From Deltaproteobacteria bacterium (GTDB lineage: Bacteria > Desulfobacterota > Desulfobulbia > Desulfobulbales > BM004), in assembly GCA_020346205.1 (NCBI GenBank), contig CP070776.1:1287513-1298820 (forward strand): a DNA stretch of 11,308 nt, read 5' to 3'. The translations under genes were made by a program, and so were the position numbers. Positions 1-6,764 of the stretch are shown here, piece by piece (position 1 is the stretch's first letter; each line of letters starts with the position of its first letter). The notes beneath the pieces were generated by a model. That model saw only the letters and a list, made by a program, of their open reading frames with translations. It made no database searches and was not told where the DNA came from.

Positions 1-1
1 C

Positions 2-652
2 TTTGCCCACGAGGCAGGTATTCACCAGGATGGTGTTTTGAAAGAAAGGACGACATACGAGATCATGAATCCTTCTGACATCGGTCTGACAAAAGGAAAT
101 CTGGTTCTCGGAAAACACTCCGGTCGTCATGCCTTGAAGGACCGTATTGAGGTCATGGGATATACCCTGTCAGATGATGAACTTGAAAGGGTATTTTCCA
201 GGTTCAAGAATTTAGCTGACGTCAGGAAGGAAATCTTCGATGAAGATATAGAAGCCATTATCATGGATGAAATTATCAAGATCCCTGAAGTTTTTGAACT
301 GGTTTCCCTGGGTGTCATGAGCGGTAGCATGAAACTTCCCACTGCAGCTGTTCGGCTCATGGTTGACGGTGAGGAAAAAGAAGGAGCTGCAATCGGTGTC
401 GGTCCAATTGATGCAACATACCGTGCTATAGCAGAGCTCACTGGAACAAGCAGTGAACTGCTCTTTTTTTCGGTAAGTTCTTTCGCCGGTGGAACTGACG
501 CCCTGGGAGATGTACTTATCAGGATTGAGGATAACGGTAAAGTAGTGATCGGTCATGGACTTGATCCGGACATCATTACTGCAGCGGGAAAAGCCTACCT
601 AAATGGTTTAAACAGGCTGGTATATCTGCAGACGGAAGCTGAAAAGAAATAA
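2..652 (+). CDS. leuA: 2-isopropylmalate synthase, C-terminal part (5' end outside the window)
   Basis: LeuA condenses acetyl-CoA with 2-oxoisovalerate to give 2-isopropylmalate, the first committed step of leucine synthesis in the cytoplasm. The frame is open from the first bases of the window, so this is a 5'-truncated gene of which 216 residues are visible. The visible part opens with HEAGIHQDGVLK, the conserved end of the catalytic TIM-barrel region. It continues through TYEIM and GKHSGRHA, typical of LeuA, and then a helical linker. The last ~120 residues, from about VSLGVMSGS onward with GVGPIDATYRAI, form the LeuA dimer domain that binds leucine for feedback inhibition. Homocitrate or citramalate synthase share this fold, but the TYEIM/GKHSGRHA context and the leuB gene 63 bases downstream favour LeuA. 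leuC and leuD are not in the window. The TTG at 38 is an internal codon, not the start. Confidence 0.95.
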   Translation, partial: FAHEAGIHQDGVLKERTTYEIMNPSDIGLTKGNLVLGKHSGRHALKDRIEVMGYTLSDDELERVFSRFKNLADVRKEIFDEDIEAIIMDEIIKIPEVFELVSLGVMSGSMKLPTAAVRLMVDGEEKEGAAIGVGPIDATYRAIAELTGTSSELLFFSVSSFAGGTDALGDVLIRIEDNGKVVIGHGLDPDIITAAGKAYLNGLNRLVYLQTEAEKK

Positions 653-715
653 TTATTTGATGAAAGTGAGTATCTAATTAAACCGTAAAAAATAACAAAC
701 AGGACTAAGAGGATA

Positions 716-1774
716 ATGGGTAAAACTTACAAAATTGCAGTTATGGGAGGTGATGGCACCGGCCCAGAGGTTGCCGCTGAAGGTGTAAAGGTTCTCAAGG
801 CAGCGGCAGATAAATTTAACTTTAACCTTGAATTGACAGATTTCGATTATGGCGGAGACCGTTATATCAGAACCGGTGAGGTTTTGCCGGACAATGCTGT
901 CGAAGAGTTAACCAAACATGACGCCATTTTTCTTGGAGCCATTGGTCACCCTGATGTAAAACCTGGAATTCTTGAAAAGGGTATTCTTTTAAGCCTCCGG
1001 TTTGCTCTTGACCAGTATATCAACCTGCGTCCGGTTATTCTGTATCCCAATGTGGAAACACCGATAAAGGATAAAGGCCCGGAGGAGATTGATTTTGTTG
1101 TGGTGCGTGAAAATACGGAAGGGCTGTATGCCGGAGCAGGGGGTGTCCTGAAAAAAGGTACGCCGGACGAAGTAGCGGTGCAGGAATCAATCAATACCAG
1201 AAAAGGAGTTGAGCGCTGTATTCGTTTTGCCTTCGATTATGCCCGTAAGCGAAACAAGAGAAAACAGGTGACACTTTGCGGCAAGACAAACGTGCTGACT
1301 TTTGCTTTTGATCTTTGGGAACGGACTTTTTATGAGGTTGCCAAGGAATATCCTGATATCAAAACAGATTATGCCCATGTTGATGCTATCTGCATGTGGA
1401 TGGTGAAAAATCCTGAATGGTTTGATGTTATCGTAACGGACAATATGTTCGGTGACATCATAACCGACCTTGGAGCTATGATCCAGGGTGGTATGGGTAT
1501 TGCGGCCGGTGGTAATATTAATCCAGAAGGTATCAGCATGTTTGAACCCATTGGTGGTTCTGCTCCGAAATATACCGGGCAAAATGTTATTAATCCCCTG
1601 GCTGCCATTGGAGCTGCCCAGATGATGCTGGACCATCTCGGTGAAACTGAAGCTGCCCAAGCCATTGAAAATGCTATCCGCTGGGTAGTTGCAGAAAAAC
1701 TTGACAGTTTGTCTGCTGGCAAGATGGGATACGGCACCACGGAAGTGGGTGACCTGGTAGCAGAAGCAGTATAG
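716..1774 (+). CDS. leuB: 3-isopropylmalate dehydrogenase
   Basis: LeuB oxidises and decarboxylates 3-isopropylmalate to 2-oxoisocaproate in leucine synthesis. The 352-residue product has the beta-decarboxylating dehydrogenase fold. Visible motifs are the N-terminal GGDGTGPEV (residues 11-19), substrate-binding Arg95 and Arg105 in the RFALDQYINLRP stretch, RENTEGLYAG (131-140) with its Tyr138, Lys190 in GKTNVLTF, and the metal-binding signature NMFGDIITDLG (243-253) with Asp247 and Asp251. The ATG is preceded by AAGAGG at 707-712. Residues 281-294 read GSAPKYTGQNVINP, where classical NAD-dependent LeuB has PDIAGK. The Lys-Tyr pair resembles the NADP-binding pair of E. coli isocitrate dehydrogenase, so the cofactor may be NADP (inference). 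An isocitrate or tartrate dehydrogenase is the alternative, but position right after leuA argues for LeuB. It was probably co-transcribed with leuA. Confidence 0.92.
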   Translation: MGKTYKIAVMGGDGTGPEVAAEGVKVLKAAADKFNFNLELTDFDYGGDRYIRTGEVLPDNAVEELTKHDAIFLGAIGHPDVKPGILEKGILLSLRFALDQYINLRPVILYPNVETPIKDKGPEEIDFVVVRENTEGLYAGAGGVLKKGTPDEVAVQESINTRKGVERCIRFAFDYARKRNKRKQVTLCGKTNVLTFAFDLWERTFYEVAKEYPDIKTDYAHVDAICMWMVKNPEWFDVIVTDNMFGDIITDLGAMIQGGMGIAAGGNINPEGISMFEPIGGSAPKYTGQNVINPLAAIGAAQMMLDHLGETEAAQAIENAIRWVVAEKLDSLSAGKMGYGTTEVGDLVAEAV

Positions 1775-1796
1775 ATCAGCATTGAAAAGTGCTGAT
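1775..1796 (+). other. Hairpin directly after the leuB stop codon
   Basis: ATCAGCATT pairs with AGTGCTGAT around a GAAA tetraloop, giving nine pairs including one G-U. It begins at the base after the leuB stop codon. No T-run follows, so it is not a standard intrinsic terminator. It could protect the leuAB message from 3' exonucleases or separate leuAB from asd expression; which one cannot be told from sequence. Confidence 0.55.
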
Positions 1797-1798
1797 GA

Positions 1799-1826
1799 TT
1801 GACACAAAGTAAACAATTTTTAAGAA
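1799..1826 (+). promoter_or_regulatory. Possible sigma-70-type promoter for asd
   Basis: A perfect -35 hexamer TTGACA lies at 1799-1804. With a 16-base spacer the -10 position holds TAAGAA (1821-1826), which matches only three of six consensus bases. It sits between the leuB hairpin and the asd start, where a promoter would separate asd-rsmD-coaD from the leucine genes. The weak -10 keeps confidence low. Confidence 0.3.
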
Positions 1827-1839
1827 AGAGTTTTTAGTC

Positions 1840-2868
1840 ATGAGTAATCAGAACAGAAAATACAATGTAGCAGTTGCAGGCGCCACCGGAGCAGTTGGTG
1901 GCGCCATGCTTGATGTTTTGGAGCGGCTTGATTTTCCAGTCAGTGAATTACGGCTTTTGGCCTCGGAACGTTCGGTTGGTAAGAAACTCAAATGCAAAGG
2001 TCAGGATATTGAGGTAGGCCTGTTATCAAAAGACGCATTTGATGGTATTGACATTGCTCTTTTTTCTGCCGGAGCTTCCCGGTCCCTGGAGTTTGCTCCA
2101 GCGGCCGCTGCAGCAGGAGCTGTCGTGATTGATAATTCAAGTGCGTTTCGTATGGATGATGAAATTCCACTCGTCGTACCAGAGGTCAATCCGCATGCCA
2201 TTGCCCAATATACTAAGAGAGGCATTATTGCCAATCCCAATTGCTCAACCATTCAGATGCTTGTGGCTTTGAAGCCGATTCATGACAGGGCCAGGATAAA
2301 GCGTATTGTTGTATCAACCTATCAGGCTGTATCCGGAACCGGTGCCAATGCCATTGCTGAGCTTGAGGAGCAGGTGAAGTCATATGCTGCCGGCAAGCCC
2401 CTGGAGAAAAATGTTTATCCACACCAGATTGCCTTCAACTGCCTGCCCCATATCGATTCATTTCTGGAAAACGGTTACACTAAGGAAGAGATGAAAATGG
2501 TGAATGAAACCCGTAAGATTTTTGAGGATTCATCCATCAGGATAACTGCTACTACGGTAAGGGTTCCGGTGTTTTACGGCCATTCGGAGTCCGTAAATAT
2601 TGAAACGGAAGAAAAGATTTCTGCTGCTGAAGTTAAGGACCTTCTTCTCTCTGCACCTGGCGTTAAGGTTGTTGACGAGCCGACACTCAGTATTTATCCT
2701 CTGGCTTTAGATTGTGCCGGTAAGTTTGAAACACTGGTTGGCAGGATACGTGAGGATGAATCAATTGAAAACGGTATAAATCTCTGGGTTGTTGCCGATA
2801 ATATCTTGAAGGGCGCTGCCTTAAATACTGTGCAGATTGCTGAAATAGTTGCAAAGGATTATTTGTAA
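1840..2868 (+). CDS. asd: Aspartate-semialdehyde dehydrogenase
   Basis: Asd reduces aspartyl phosphate to aspartate 4-semialdehyde with NADPH, the branch point to diaminopimelate/lysine, threonine and methionine. The 342-residue product has the N-terminal NADP-binding loop GATGAVG (14-20), SAGAS (76-80), and NSSAFRMDDEIPLVVPEVNP (99-118). The catalytic Cys135 lies in NPNCSTIQ, and the active-site RVPVFYGHSE holds Arg241 and His248. The catalytic cysteine rules out a Usg-1-type inactive paralogue. Length and motifs fit the class typical of Gram-positive and many delta-type bacteria rather than the ~367-residue enterobacterial form. The ATG follows a purine stretch AAGAAAGAG (1822-1830). The gene is 65 bases after leuB and ends exactly one base before rsmD, so it probably shares a transcript with rsmD and coaD. 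Confidence 0.95.
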   Translation: MSNQNRKYNVAVAGATGAVGGAMLDVLERLDFPVSELRLLASERSVGKKLKCKGQDIEVGLLSKDAFDGIDIALFSAGASRSLEFAPAAAAAGAVVIDNSSAFRMDDEIPLVVPEVNPHAIAQYTKRGIIANPNCSTIQMLVALKPIHDRARIKRIVVSTYQAVSGTGANAIAELEEQVKSYAAGKPLEKNVYPHQIAFNCLPHIDSFLENGYTKEEMKMVNETRKIFEDSSIRITATTVRVPVFYGHSESVNIETEEKISAAEVKDLLLSAPGVKVVDEPTLSIYPLALDCAGKFETLVGRIREDESIENGINLWVVADNILKGAALNTVQIAEIVAKDYL

Positions 2869-3498
2869 TTGAGAATTATTGGGGGCAAGGCTAGAGGGCG
2901 GCGCCTGCAGACACCTTCTAAAAGTACTGCAAAATACTCCGGCCAACACATCCGTCCGACTGCTGACAGGGCCCGTGAGGCCCTTTTCAGTATCTTAGGC
3001 CGGGAGGTTGAAAATGCGACGGTTCTTGACCTGTATGCAGGGACCGGTGCCCTTGGACTTGAGGCTTTGAGCCGTTCTGCAGAGCGGACTGTTTTTGTAG
3101 ACTATAGCTCAAAGGCCGTGCAGATAATAAAAAAAAATATTGAGTTGTGCGGCTTTTCTGACAGAACACTCGTCTTTAAACGGGATCTTACGAAAGGCCT
3201 TTCTTTTTTATTAAAACAATTACCCGGTACAACCTTTTCCATTGTATTTGTTGATCCGCCTTATCGGAAAGGATTGTCTGCAGGTATGCTGCAGAAGTTG
3301 GCAGAATCAGATCTGCTTTGTCCAGAGGCACTTGTTGTTGTCGAAGATGATGCTGTCATAGAGTTGCCGGCACAGGTTGCAGACCTAACTCTTGTTGACC
3401 AGAGGTGTTACGGGGAAACAGCTTTTTGGTTATATCGAAAAAAACAACTCTTTATAAATCTTCATAGTAAGGGAGAAGTCAATGGCAGAAAGCAATGA
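2869..3498 (+). CDS. rsmD: 16S rRNA (guanine-966-N2)-methyltransferase RsmD
   Basis: RsmD methylates N2 of G966 in 16S rRNA in the assembled small subunit, using S-adenosylmethionine. The 209-residue product starts MRIIGGKARGRRL, the usual N-terminus, followed by IRPTADRAREALFSIL (28-43). The SAM-binding motif I is DLYAGTGALGLEAL (54-67) and the catalytic motif IV is DPPY (129-132). The start is TTG at 2869, placed immediately after the asd TAA. I chose it because the conserved N-terminal sequence begins there and AAGGA (2854-2858) is ten bases upstream. The 3' end overlaps coaD by 17 bases, indicating translational coupling. The last ~20 residues, after FWLYRKK, extend past the methyltransferase core and look unconserved, shaped by the overlap. 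Confidence 0.93.
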   Translation: MRIIGGKARGRRLQTPSKSTAKYSGQHIRPTADRAREALFSILGREVENATVLDLYAGTGALGLEALSRSAERTVFVDYSSKAVQIIKKNIELCGFSDRTLVFKRDLTKGLSFLLKQLPGTTFSIVFVDPPYRKGLSAGMLQKLAESDLLCPEALVVVEDDAVIELPAQVADLTLVDQRCYGETAFWLYRKKQLFINLHSKGEVNGRKQ

Positions 3499-3982
3499 GA
3501 GAATGGTTGTTTACCCGGGGACTTTTGATCCAATAACCATGGGACATTTGGATATTATAAACCGGGCCCTTGAGCTGTTTGACAAAGTAGTCGTTGCTGT
3601 GGCACGTCACCCGAGTAAAACTCCTCTCTTTACTCTTGAAGAGCGTCTGCAGATGATACGGGATTGCTTTGAGGGTACCAATAAAAATATAGAAGTTGAA
3701 GATGTGTCAGGTCTTCTGGTGGAGTATGCCTTTAATAAAGGGGCAAAATCCATTATCAGGGGTTTACGGGCTGTATCAGACTTTGAGTACGAGTTTCAGC
3801 TAGCCCTCATGAACAGAAGGCTGGAACGTCATGTAGAAACCGTATTTCTCATGACAGGTTTTCGCTGGATATTTATCAGTTCCAGTATAATCAAGGATGC
3901 CGCCCAACACGGTGGGGATGTTAGCGGCCTGGTTCCTGAGCATGTACAACAGAAATTAAAGGAGAAATACGGGTTAACCTAG
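3482..3982 (+). CDS. coaD: Phosphopantetheine adenylyltransferase
   Basis: CoaD transfers AMP from ATP to 4'-phosphopantetheine, making dephospho-CoA in the fourth step of coenzyme A synthesis. The 166-residue product has the nucleotidyltransferase motif TMGH (19-22) after YPGTFDPI, the pocket sequence RGLRAVSDFEYEFQLALMNR (93-112), and ISSSIIKD (132-139), the nucleotide-binding segment. Length matches the family (about 160). The segment before ISSS reads TGFRWIF, where E. coli has PSKEWSF; the Trp is kept but the following Ser is Ile130. The ATG has AAGGGAG at 3469-3475 inside the end of rsmD, six bases upstream. rsmD-coaD pairing is a common bacterial arrangement and the 17-base overlap implies coupled translation. 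Confidence 0.95.
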   Translation: MAESNERMVVYPGTFDPITMGHLDIINRALELFDKVVVAVARHPSKTPLFTLEERLQMIRDCFEGTNKNIEVEDVSGLLVEYAFNKGAKSIIRGLRAVSDFEYEFQLALMNRRLERHVETVFLMTGFRWIFISSSIIKDAAQHGGDVSGLVPEHVQQKLKEKYGLT

Positions 3983-3984
3983 TT

Positions 3985-4008
3985 CAAACCTTCTATAATT
4001 GAGGTTTG
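3985..4008 (+). promoter_or_regulatory. Hairpin masking the arfB ribosome-binding site
   Basis: CAAACCT (3985-3991) pairs perfectly with AGGTTTG (4002-4008) around a ten-base loop. The 3' arm contains most of the only Shine-Dalgarno-like sequence of arfB, GAGG at 4001-4004. If folded, it would hide the site and lower initiation. Function is inferred only from position. Confidence 0.45.
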
Positions 4009-4014
4009 TGAAAT

Positions 4015-4443
4015 GTGATGGTACGCGTTACAGATGCAATATCGCTTGATGATAGTGAAATTCACTTCAAGTTTATACGTTCTCCAGGCCCTGGCGGCCA
4101 GCATGTCAACAAGACTTCCTCCGCAGTGCAGCTGCGTTTTGATGTAATACATTCTGCGTCATTACCCGAAAGTGTTCGGCTTCGGTTATTGAAATTGGCA
4201 AAAAATCGTATCAATAGCCGAGGTGTTCTTATAATCACTGCAAACCGCCACAGATCTCAGGATCTGAACCGCAAAGATGCCCTGGAACGTCTTACCGTTC
4301 TTATTGCAAAGTCAGCTCAACGGTTGAAGCCACGTCGTAGGACAAAACCCACAGTAGGATCAATTAAGAAAAGAAAAGAAGGCAAACAGCGTCGCAGTAA
4401 ATTGAAGCGGTCCAGGCAATCGGTTACCTGGAGCGGAGAGTAA
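4015..4443 (+). CDS. arfB: Ribosome-rescue peptidyl-tRNA hydrolase ArfB (YaeJ family)
   Basis: ArfB releases peptides from ribosomes stalled without a stop codon by hydrolysing peptidyl-tRNA. The 142-residue product has one release-factor catalytic domain with RSPGPGGQHVNKTSS (22-36), holding the GGQ motif at 27-29. It has no stop-codon recognition domain, which separates it from RF1/RF2. Its tail is strongly basic (about 105-134, rich in Lys and Arg, with KPRRRTKPT), as in ArfB, where the tail enters the empty mRNA channel. Size matches E. coli ArfB (~140). The start is GTG 4015, ten bases after GAGG, or ATG 4018, thirteen bases after; both give the same protein except one residue. It lies 32 bases after coaD. 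The same fold occurs in mitochondrial ICT1. Confidence 0.88.
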   Translation: MMVRVTDAISLDDSEIHFKFIRSPGPGGQHVNKTSSAVQLRFDVIHSASLPESVRLRLLKLAKNRINSRGVLIITANRHRSQDLNRKDALERLTVLIAKSAQRLKPRRRTKPTVGSIKKRKEGKQRRSKLKRSRQSVTWSGE

Positions 4444-4444
4444 C

Positions 4445-4487
4445 TCTGCTGAATACTCATTTGCATAGAAACCAGCAGATATTTTTT
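4445..4487 (+). terminator. Possible intrinsic terminator after arfB
   Basis: TCTGCTG (4445-4451) pairs with CAGCAGA (4473-4479), followed after two bases by six Ts (4482-4487). It begins two bases after the arfB stop codon, where the biosynthesis cluster would end. The 21-base loop is long for an efficient terminator, hence moderate confidence. Confidence 0.5.
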
Positions 4488-4555
4488 ACTCTGAATAAAC
4501 AGTCATGCTGCTCGCTTAAACAGCCTTGCTTGCATATTTTATAGCTGGCTTCACC

Positions 4556-4584
4556 TTGACTGAGAATACTAAATTGGTTATTAA
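4556..4584 (+). promoter_or_regulatory. Promoter of tRNA-Leu (and possibly of tig-clpP-clpX-lon)
   Basis: The -35 is TTGACT (4556-4561) and the -10 is TATTAA (4579-4584), with the ideal 17-base spacer. The predicted transcription start near 4591 is a few bases before the mature tRNA. The same two hexamers precede the tRNA-Val gene. No clear terminator lies between the tRNA and tig, so read-through into tig is possible. Confidence 0.6.
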
Positions 4585-4596
4585 TTTAAGGTTAAA

Positions 4597-4683
4597 GCGA
4601 GAGTGGCGGAACTGGTAGACGCACTGGATTTAGGATCCAGCGCACTAGCGTGCATGGGGGTTCAACTCCCCCCTCTCGCACCA
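4597..4683 (+). tRNA. tRNA-Leu, anticodon UAG
   Basis: The 87-base sequence folds as a class II tRNA. The acceptor GCGAGAG pairs with CTCTCGC (4673-4679), followed by A and an encoded CCA. The anticodon stem CTGGA/TCCAG encloses the loop TTTAGGA, with the anticodon TAG at 4631-4633, which reads CUA and other CUN codons. The long variable arm contains GCAC/GTGC, as expected for leucine. The T arm is GGGGG TTCAACT CCCCC. Confidence 0.96.
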
Positions 4684-4762
4684 GGTAAAACTGATGCCTG
4701 AAATATTTTTAAGGGACTTAAAGGGAATTTTCATAATATTAAAATTAATTTTTTCTAGGAAA

Positions 4763-4770
4763 AAGGAAGG
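4763..4770 (+). promoter_or_regulatory. Ribosome-binding site that fixes the tig start
   Basis: AAGGAAGG lies six bases before ATG 4777. The TTG at 4774 is in frame but only three bases away, so ATG 4777 is the better start. It also gives the family's usual N-terminus MQV. Confidence 0.75.
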
Positions 4771-4776
4771 TATTTG

Positions 4777-6153
4777 ATGCAGGTCACTGTTAATGAGGTT
4801 GGAGGTCTGACCAAAAAATTGAAAATTGTGCTTCCCAAAGAGGAAGTATCCAAAGAACTTGATGCAGGATTTAAAAAGATCAAAAATGATGCTAGAATTA
4901 AAGGTTTTCGGCGGGGAAAGGTGCCGCGTCATATCCTGGAGCGGACCTATGGACAACAGGTACGTGCCGAAGTAGCTGAAAAGCTGGTTCAGGCAACTTA
5001 TTTTGATGCGGTTGAGAAAGAAAAACTGGATGTTGTCGCCCATCCTGAAATCAAAACCCCTATTTTTGAAGAAGATGGCAGTTTTTCCTATGAAGCTGAA
5101 GTAGATACCCGTCCACAGTTTGAATTACAGGAATACAAAGGCGTAGAGGTAGAAAAAGAGGAGATCGCTGTTACTGAAGCAGAGATTGATCTTGAAATCG
5201 AGAAACTGCGCAAGGAAATAGCACCGTTACGCAGCGTGGAGAACCGCGTTGCCCAGGAAAACGATATTGCCATAGTTGATTTTGACGGCTTTCATGAAGG
5301 AGAGCAGATGAATCAGGTCCATGGAGAAAATGTCAATATAGATATTGGCACTGGGCGGCATGGGCAGGAATTTGAAAATAAACTGATAGGTATGAAAAAA
5401 GGGGAGGAGGCATCCCTTGAAGTTGATTTTCCAGCGGATTCACCCAACCCTGTCTTATCTGGTAAAAAAGTAGAATTCAAGATCAAGGTAAATGAAATCA
5501 AGGAGCGTGTACTGCCAGATCTTGATGAAGAGTTTGCCAAGGATGTTGGGGGGGATTTTGACTCTATCGAAGCACTGCGCCAGAACATTCAGGAAAAGCT
5601 TCTTGCAGAAAAAGAACAGGCTCTGGAAGGTGATATCTCAGACAGGATCATGCAGAAACTGGTGGAGGCCAATCAATTTGAAGTGCCATCACGCCTTGTG
5701 CAGTATGAGATTAATGAATACATTAAACAAACAGAGGAAACTCTTCAGAGAGGTGGTTTAACTCTTGAATCAGCGGGTATTAACCGGGCTGAAGCAGAAG
5801 AACGCTACCGTGAGACTGCGGTCAAAAGGGTACAAGGTGATTTCATCCTAAAAAAAATTGCAGAGCAGGAGGATATCAAGGTCCAGGATGAAGATATTAA
5901 TCAAGGTTTTGAGAGGATTGCCAAGCAATACAACATGACTGTCTCTGAGGTAAAAGGATACTTCAAAAGCCGCGATGATATGATGCCATTTATCAGCGAG
6001 CTTTTGAATGAAAAGATTTTAAAGTTCCTTCAAGGTGAGGCGAAGTATATTCCTTTAGTTGCTGAAGCAACTGACGACGATAAGCAAACATCCAAAACCA
6101 AAGAGGTTGAGGTCGAGGATAAGACTGATAACAATAATACATCAGGAGAATAG
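4777..6153 (+). CDS. tig: Trigger factor, ribosome-bound chaperone and peptidyl-prolyl isomerase
   Basis: Trigger factor docks on the ribosome at the exit tunnel and shelters emerging chains. The 458-residue product has the N-terminal ribosome-binding domain (about 1-115) with the signature GFRRGKVP (43-50), whose FRK-type residues contact protein L23. The FKBP-like isomerase domain spans about 162-243 (from [11 protein letters not shown] to [12 protein letters not shown]). The C-terminal chaperone domain runs about 250-430, beginning at [14 protein letters not shown] low-complexity, charged tail follows (432-458, rich in Asp, Glu, Lys, Asn, Thr), making it longer than E. coli's 432 residues. 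The start is ATG 4777, with AAGGAAGG upstream. The 93 bases back to tRNA-Leu contain AT-rich sequence without a convincing promoter or terminator. clpP starts two bases after its stop. Confidence 0.96.
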   Translation: MQVTVNEVGGLTKKLKIVLPKEEVSKELDAGFKKIKNDARIKGFRRGKVPRHILERTYGQQVRAEVAEKLVQATYFDAVEKEKLDVVAHPEIKTPIFEEDGSFSYEAEVDTRPQFELQEYKGVEVEKEEIAVTEAEIDLEIEKLRKEIAPLRSVENRVAQENDIAIVDFDGFHEGEQMNQVHGENVNIDIGTGRHGQEFENKLIGMKKGEEASLEVDFPADSPNPVLSGKKVEFKIKVNEIKERVLPDLDEEFAKDVGGDFDSIEALRQNIQEKLLAEKEQALEGDISDRIMQKLVEANQFEVPSRLVQYEINEYIKQTEETLQRGGLTLESAGINRAEAEERYRETAVKRVQGDFILKKIAEQEDIKVQDEDINQGFERIAKQYNMTVSEVKGYFKSRDDMMPFISELLNEKILKFLQGEAKYIPLVAEATDDDKQTSKTKEVEVEDKTDNNNTSGE

Positions 6154-6155
6154 GT

Positions 6156-6764
6156 ATGAACCTCATTCCCATGGTAGTTGAACAAAGCCCACGTGGTGAA
6201 AGGGCTTATGACATTTATTCACGGCTTCTGAAGGAACGCATCATTTTTCTGGGCACTCCAGTTTCAGATGAAATAGCAAGTCTTGTTATTGCCCAGATGC
6301 TTTTTCTAGAGGCTGAGGACCCTGATAAAGATATAACTTTTTATGTTAATTCTCCTGGTGGTGTAGTGACGGCCGGTCTGGCAATCTATGATACCATGCG
6401 TTATGTACGCTGCGATATTGTCACTCTCTGCATGGGGCAGGCTGCCAGCATGGGAGCGGTTTTGCTTGCTGCCGGTACCGAGGGTAAACGTTACGCCCTG
6501 CCAAATTCCAGGATTCTTATCCATCAACCCATGGGAGGTTTTCAGGGACAGGCCACAGACATCGATATCCATGCCCAGGAAATTTTACGAATGCGTAATG
6601 ATTTGAACAAGATACTTGCTCAGCATACAGGACAGAATATCCGCAAGATAAAGAAGGATACCGAGCGTGATTTTTTTATGAGTGCTGAAGAAGCTAAAAA
6701 ATATGGTATAATAGATAAGGTTCTTGAAAAACGGGCTAAACCTGATGAGGAGACAGAATCGTGA
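6156..6764 (+). CDS. clpP: ATP-dependent Clp protease proteolytic subunit
   Basis: ClpP is the serine peptidase that forms two stacked heptameric rings and degrades proteins fed in by ClpX or ClpA. The catalytic triad is visible: Ser98 in GQAASMGA (94-101), His123 in LIHQPMGG, and Asp172 in the [11 protein letters not shown] segment. [10 protein letters not shown] (65-74) forms the oxyanion region, and the N-terminus [22 protein letters not shown] is typical, leading into the axial-pore segment. Length of 202 fits the family (about 190-207). The ATG is preceded by AGGAG at 6144-6148 in the end of tig, seven bases upstream. The stop overlaps the clpX start by four bases. A short propeptide is possible because E. 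coli ClpP is processed, but no clear cut site is visible. Confidence 0.97.
   Translation: MNLIPMVVEQSPRGERAYDIYSRLLKERIIFLGTPVSDEIASLVIAQMLFLEAEDPDKDITFYVNSPGGVVTAGLAIYDTMRYVRCDIVTLCMGQAASMGAVLLAAGTEGKRYALPNSRILIHQPMGGFQGQATDIDIHAQEILRMRNDLNKILAQHTGQNIRKIKKDTERDFFMSAEEAKKYGIIDKVLEKRAKPDEETES

Noticed and set aside
1187..1816. Long minus-strand open frame (209 codons) opposite leuB
   Set aside because: It lies antisense to a clear leuB with all family motifs, resembles no protein, and has no promoter or ribosome-binding site.
3994..3999. Perfect TATAAT between coaD and arfB
   Set aside because: No acceptable -35 box lies 16-18 bases upstream (GGGTTA region), so an independent arfB promoter is not supported; it falls in the loop of the hairpin.
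4774..4776. TTG as the start of trigger factor
   Set aside because: ATG 4777 has better spacing to AAGGAAGG and gives the usual MQV N-terminus.
4684..4776. Promoter or terminator between tRNA-Leu and tig
   Set aside because: CATAAT at 4732 has only TTAAGG as -35, and the possible stems (TTTAAG/CTTAAA, AATTTT/AAAATT) are too weak to support either call.
4645..5043. Minus-strand frame running through tRNA-Leu, with a product starting in tig antisense and ending GELNPHAR
   Set aside because: It reads the complement of the tRNA 3' half and of tig; GELNPHAR-type endings are a known artefact of translating antisense to tRNA genes.
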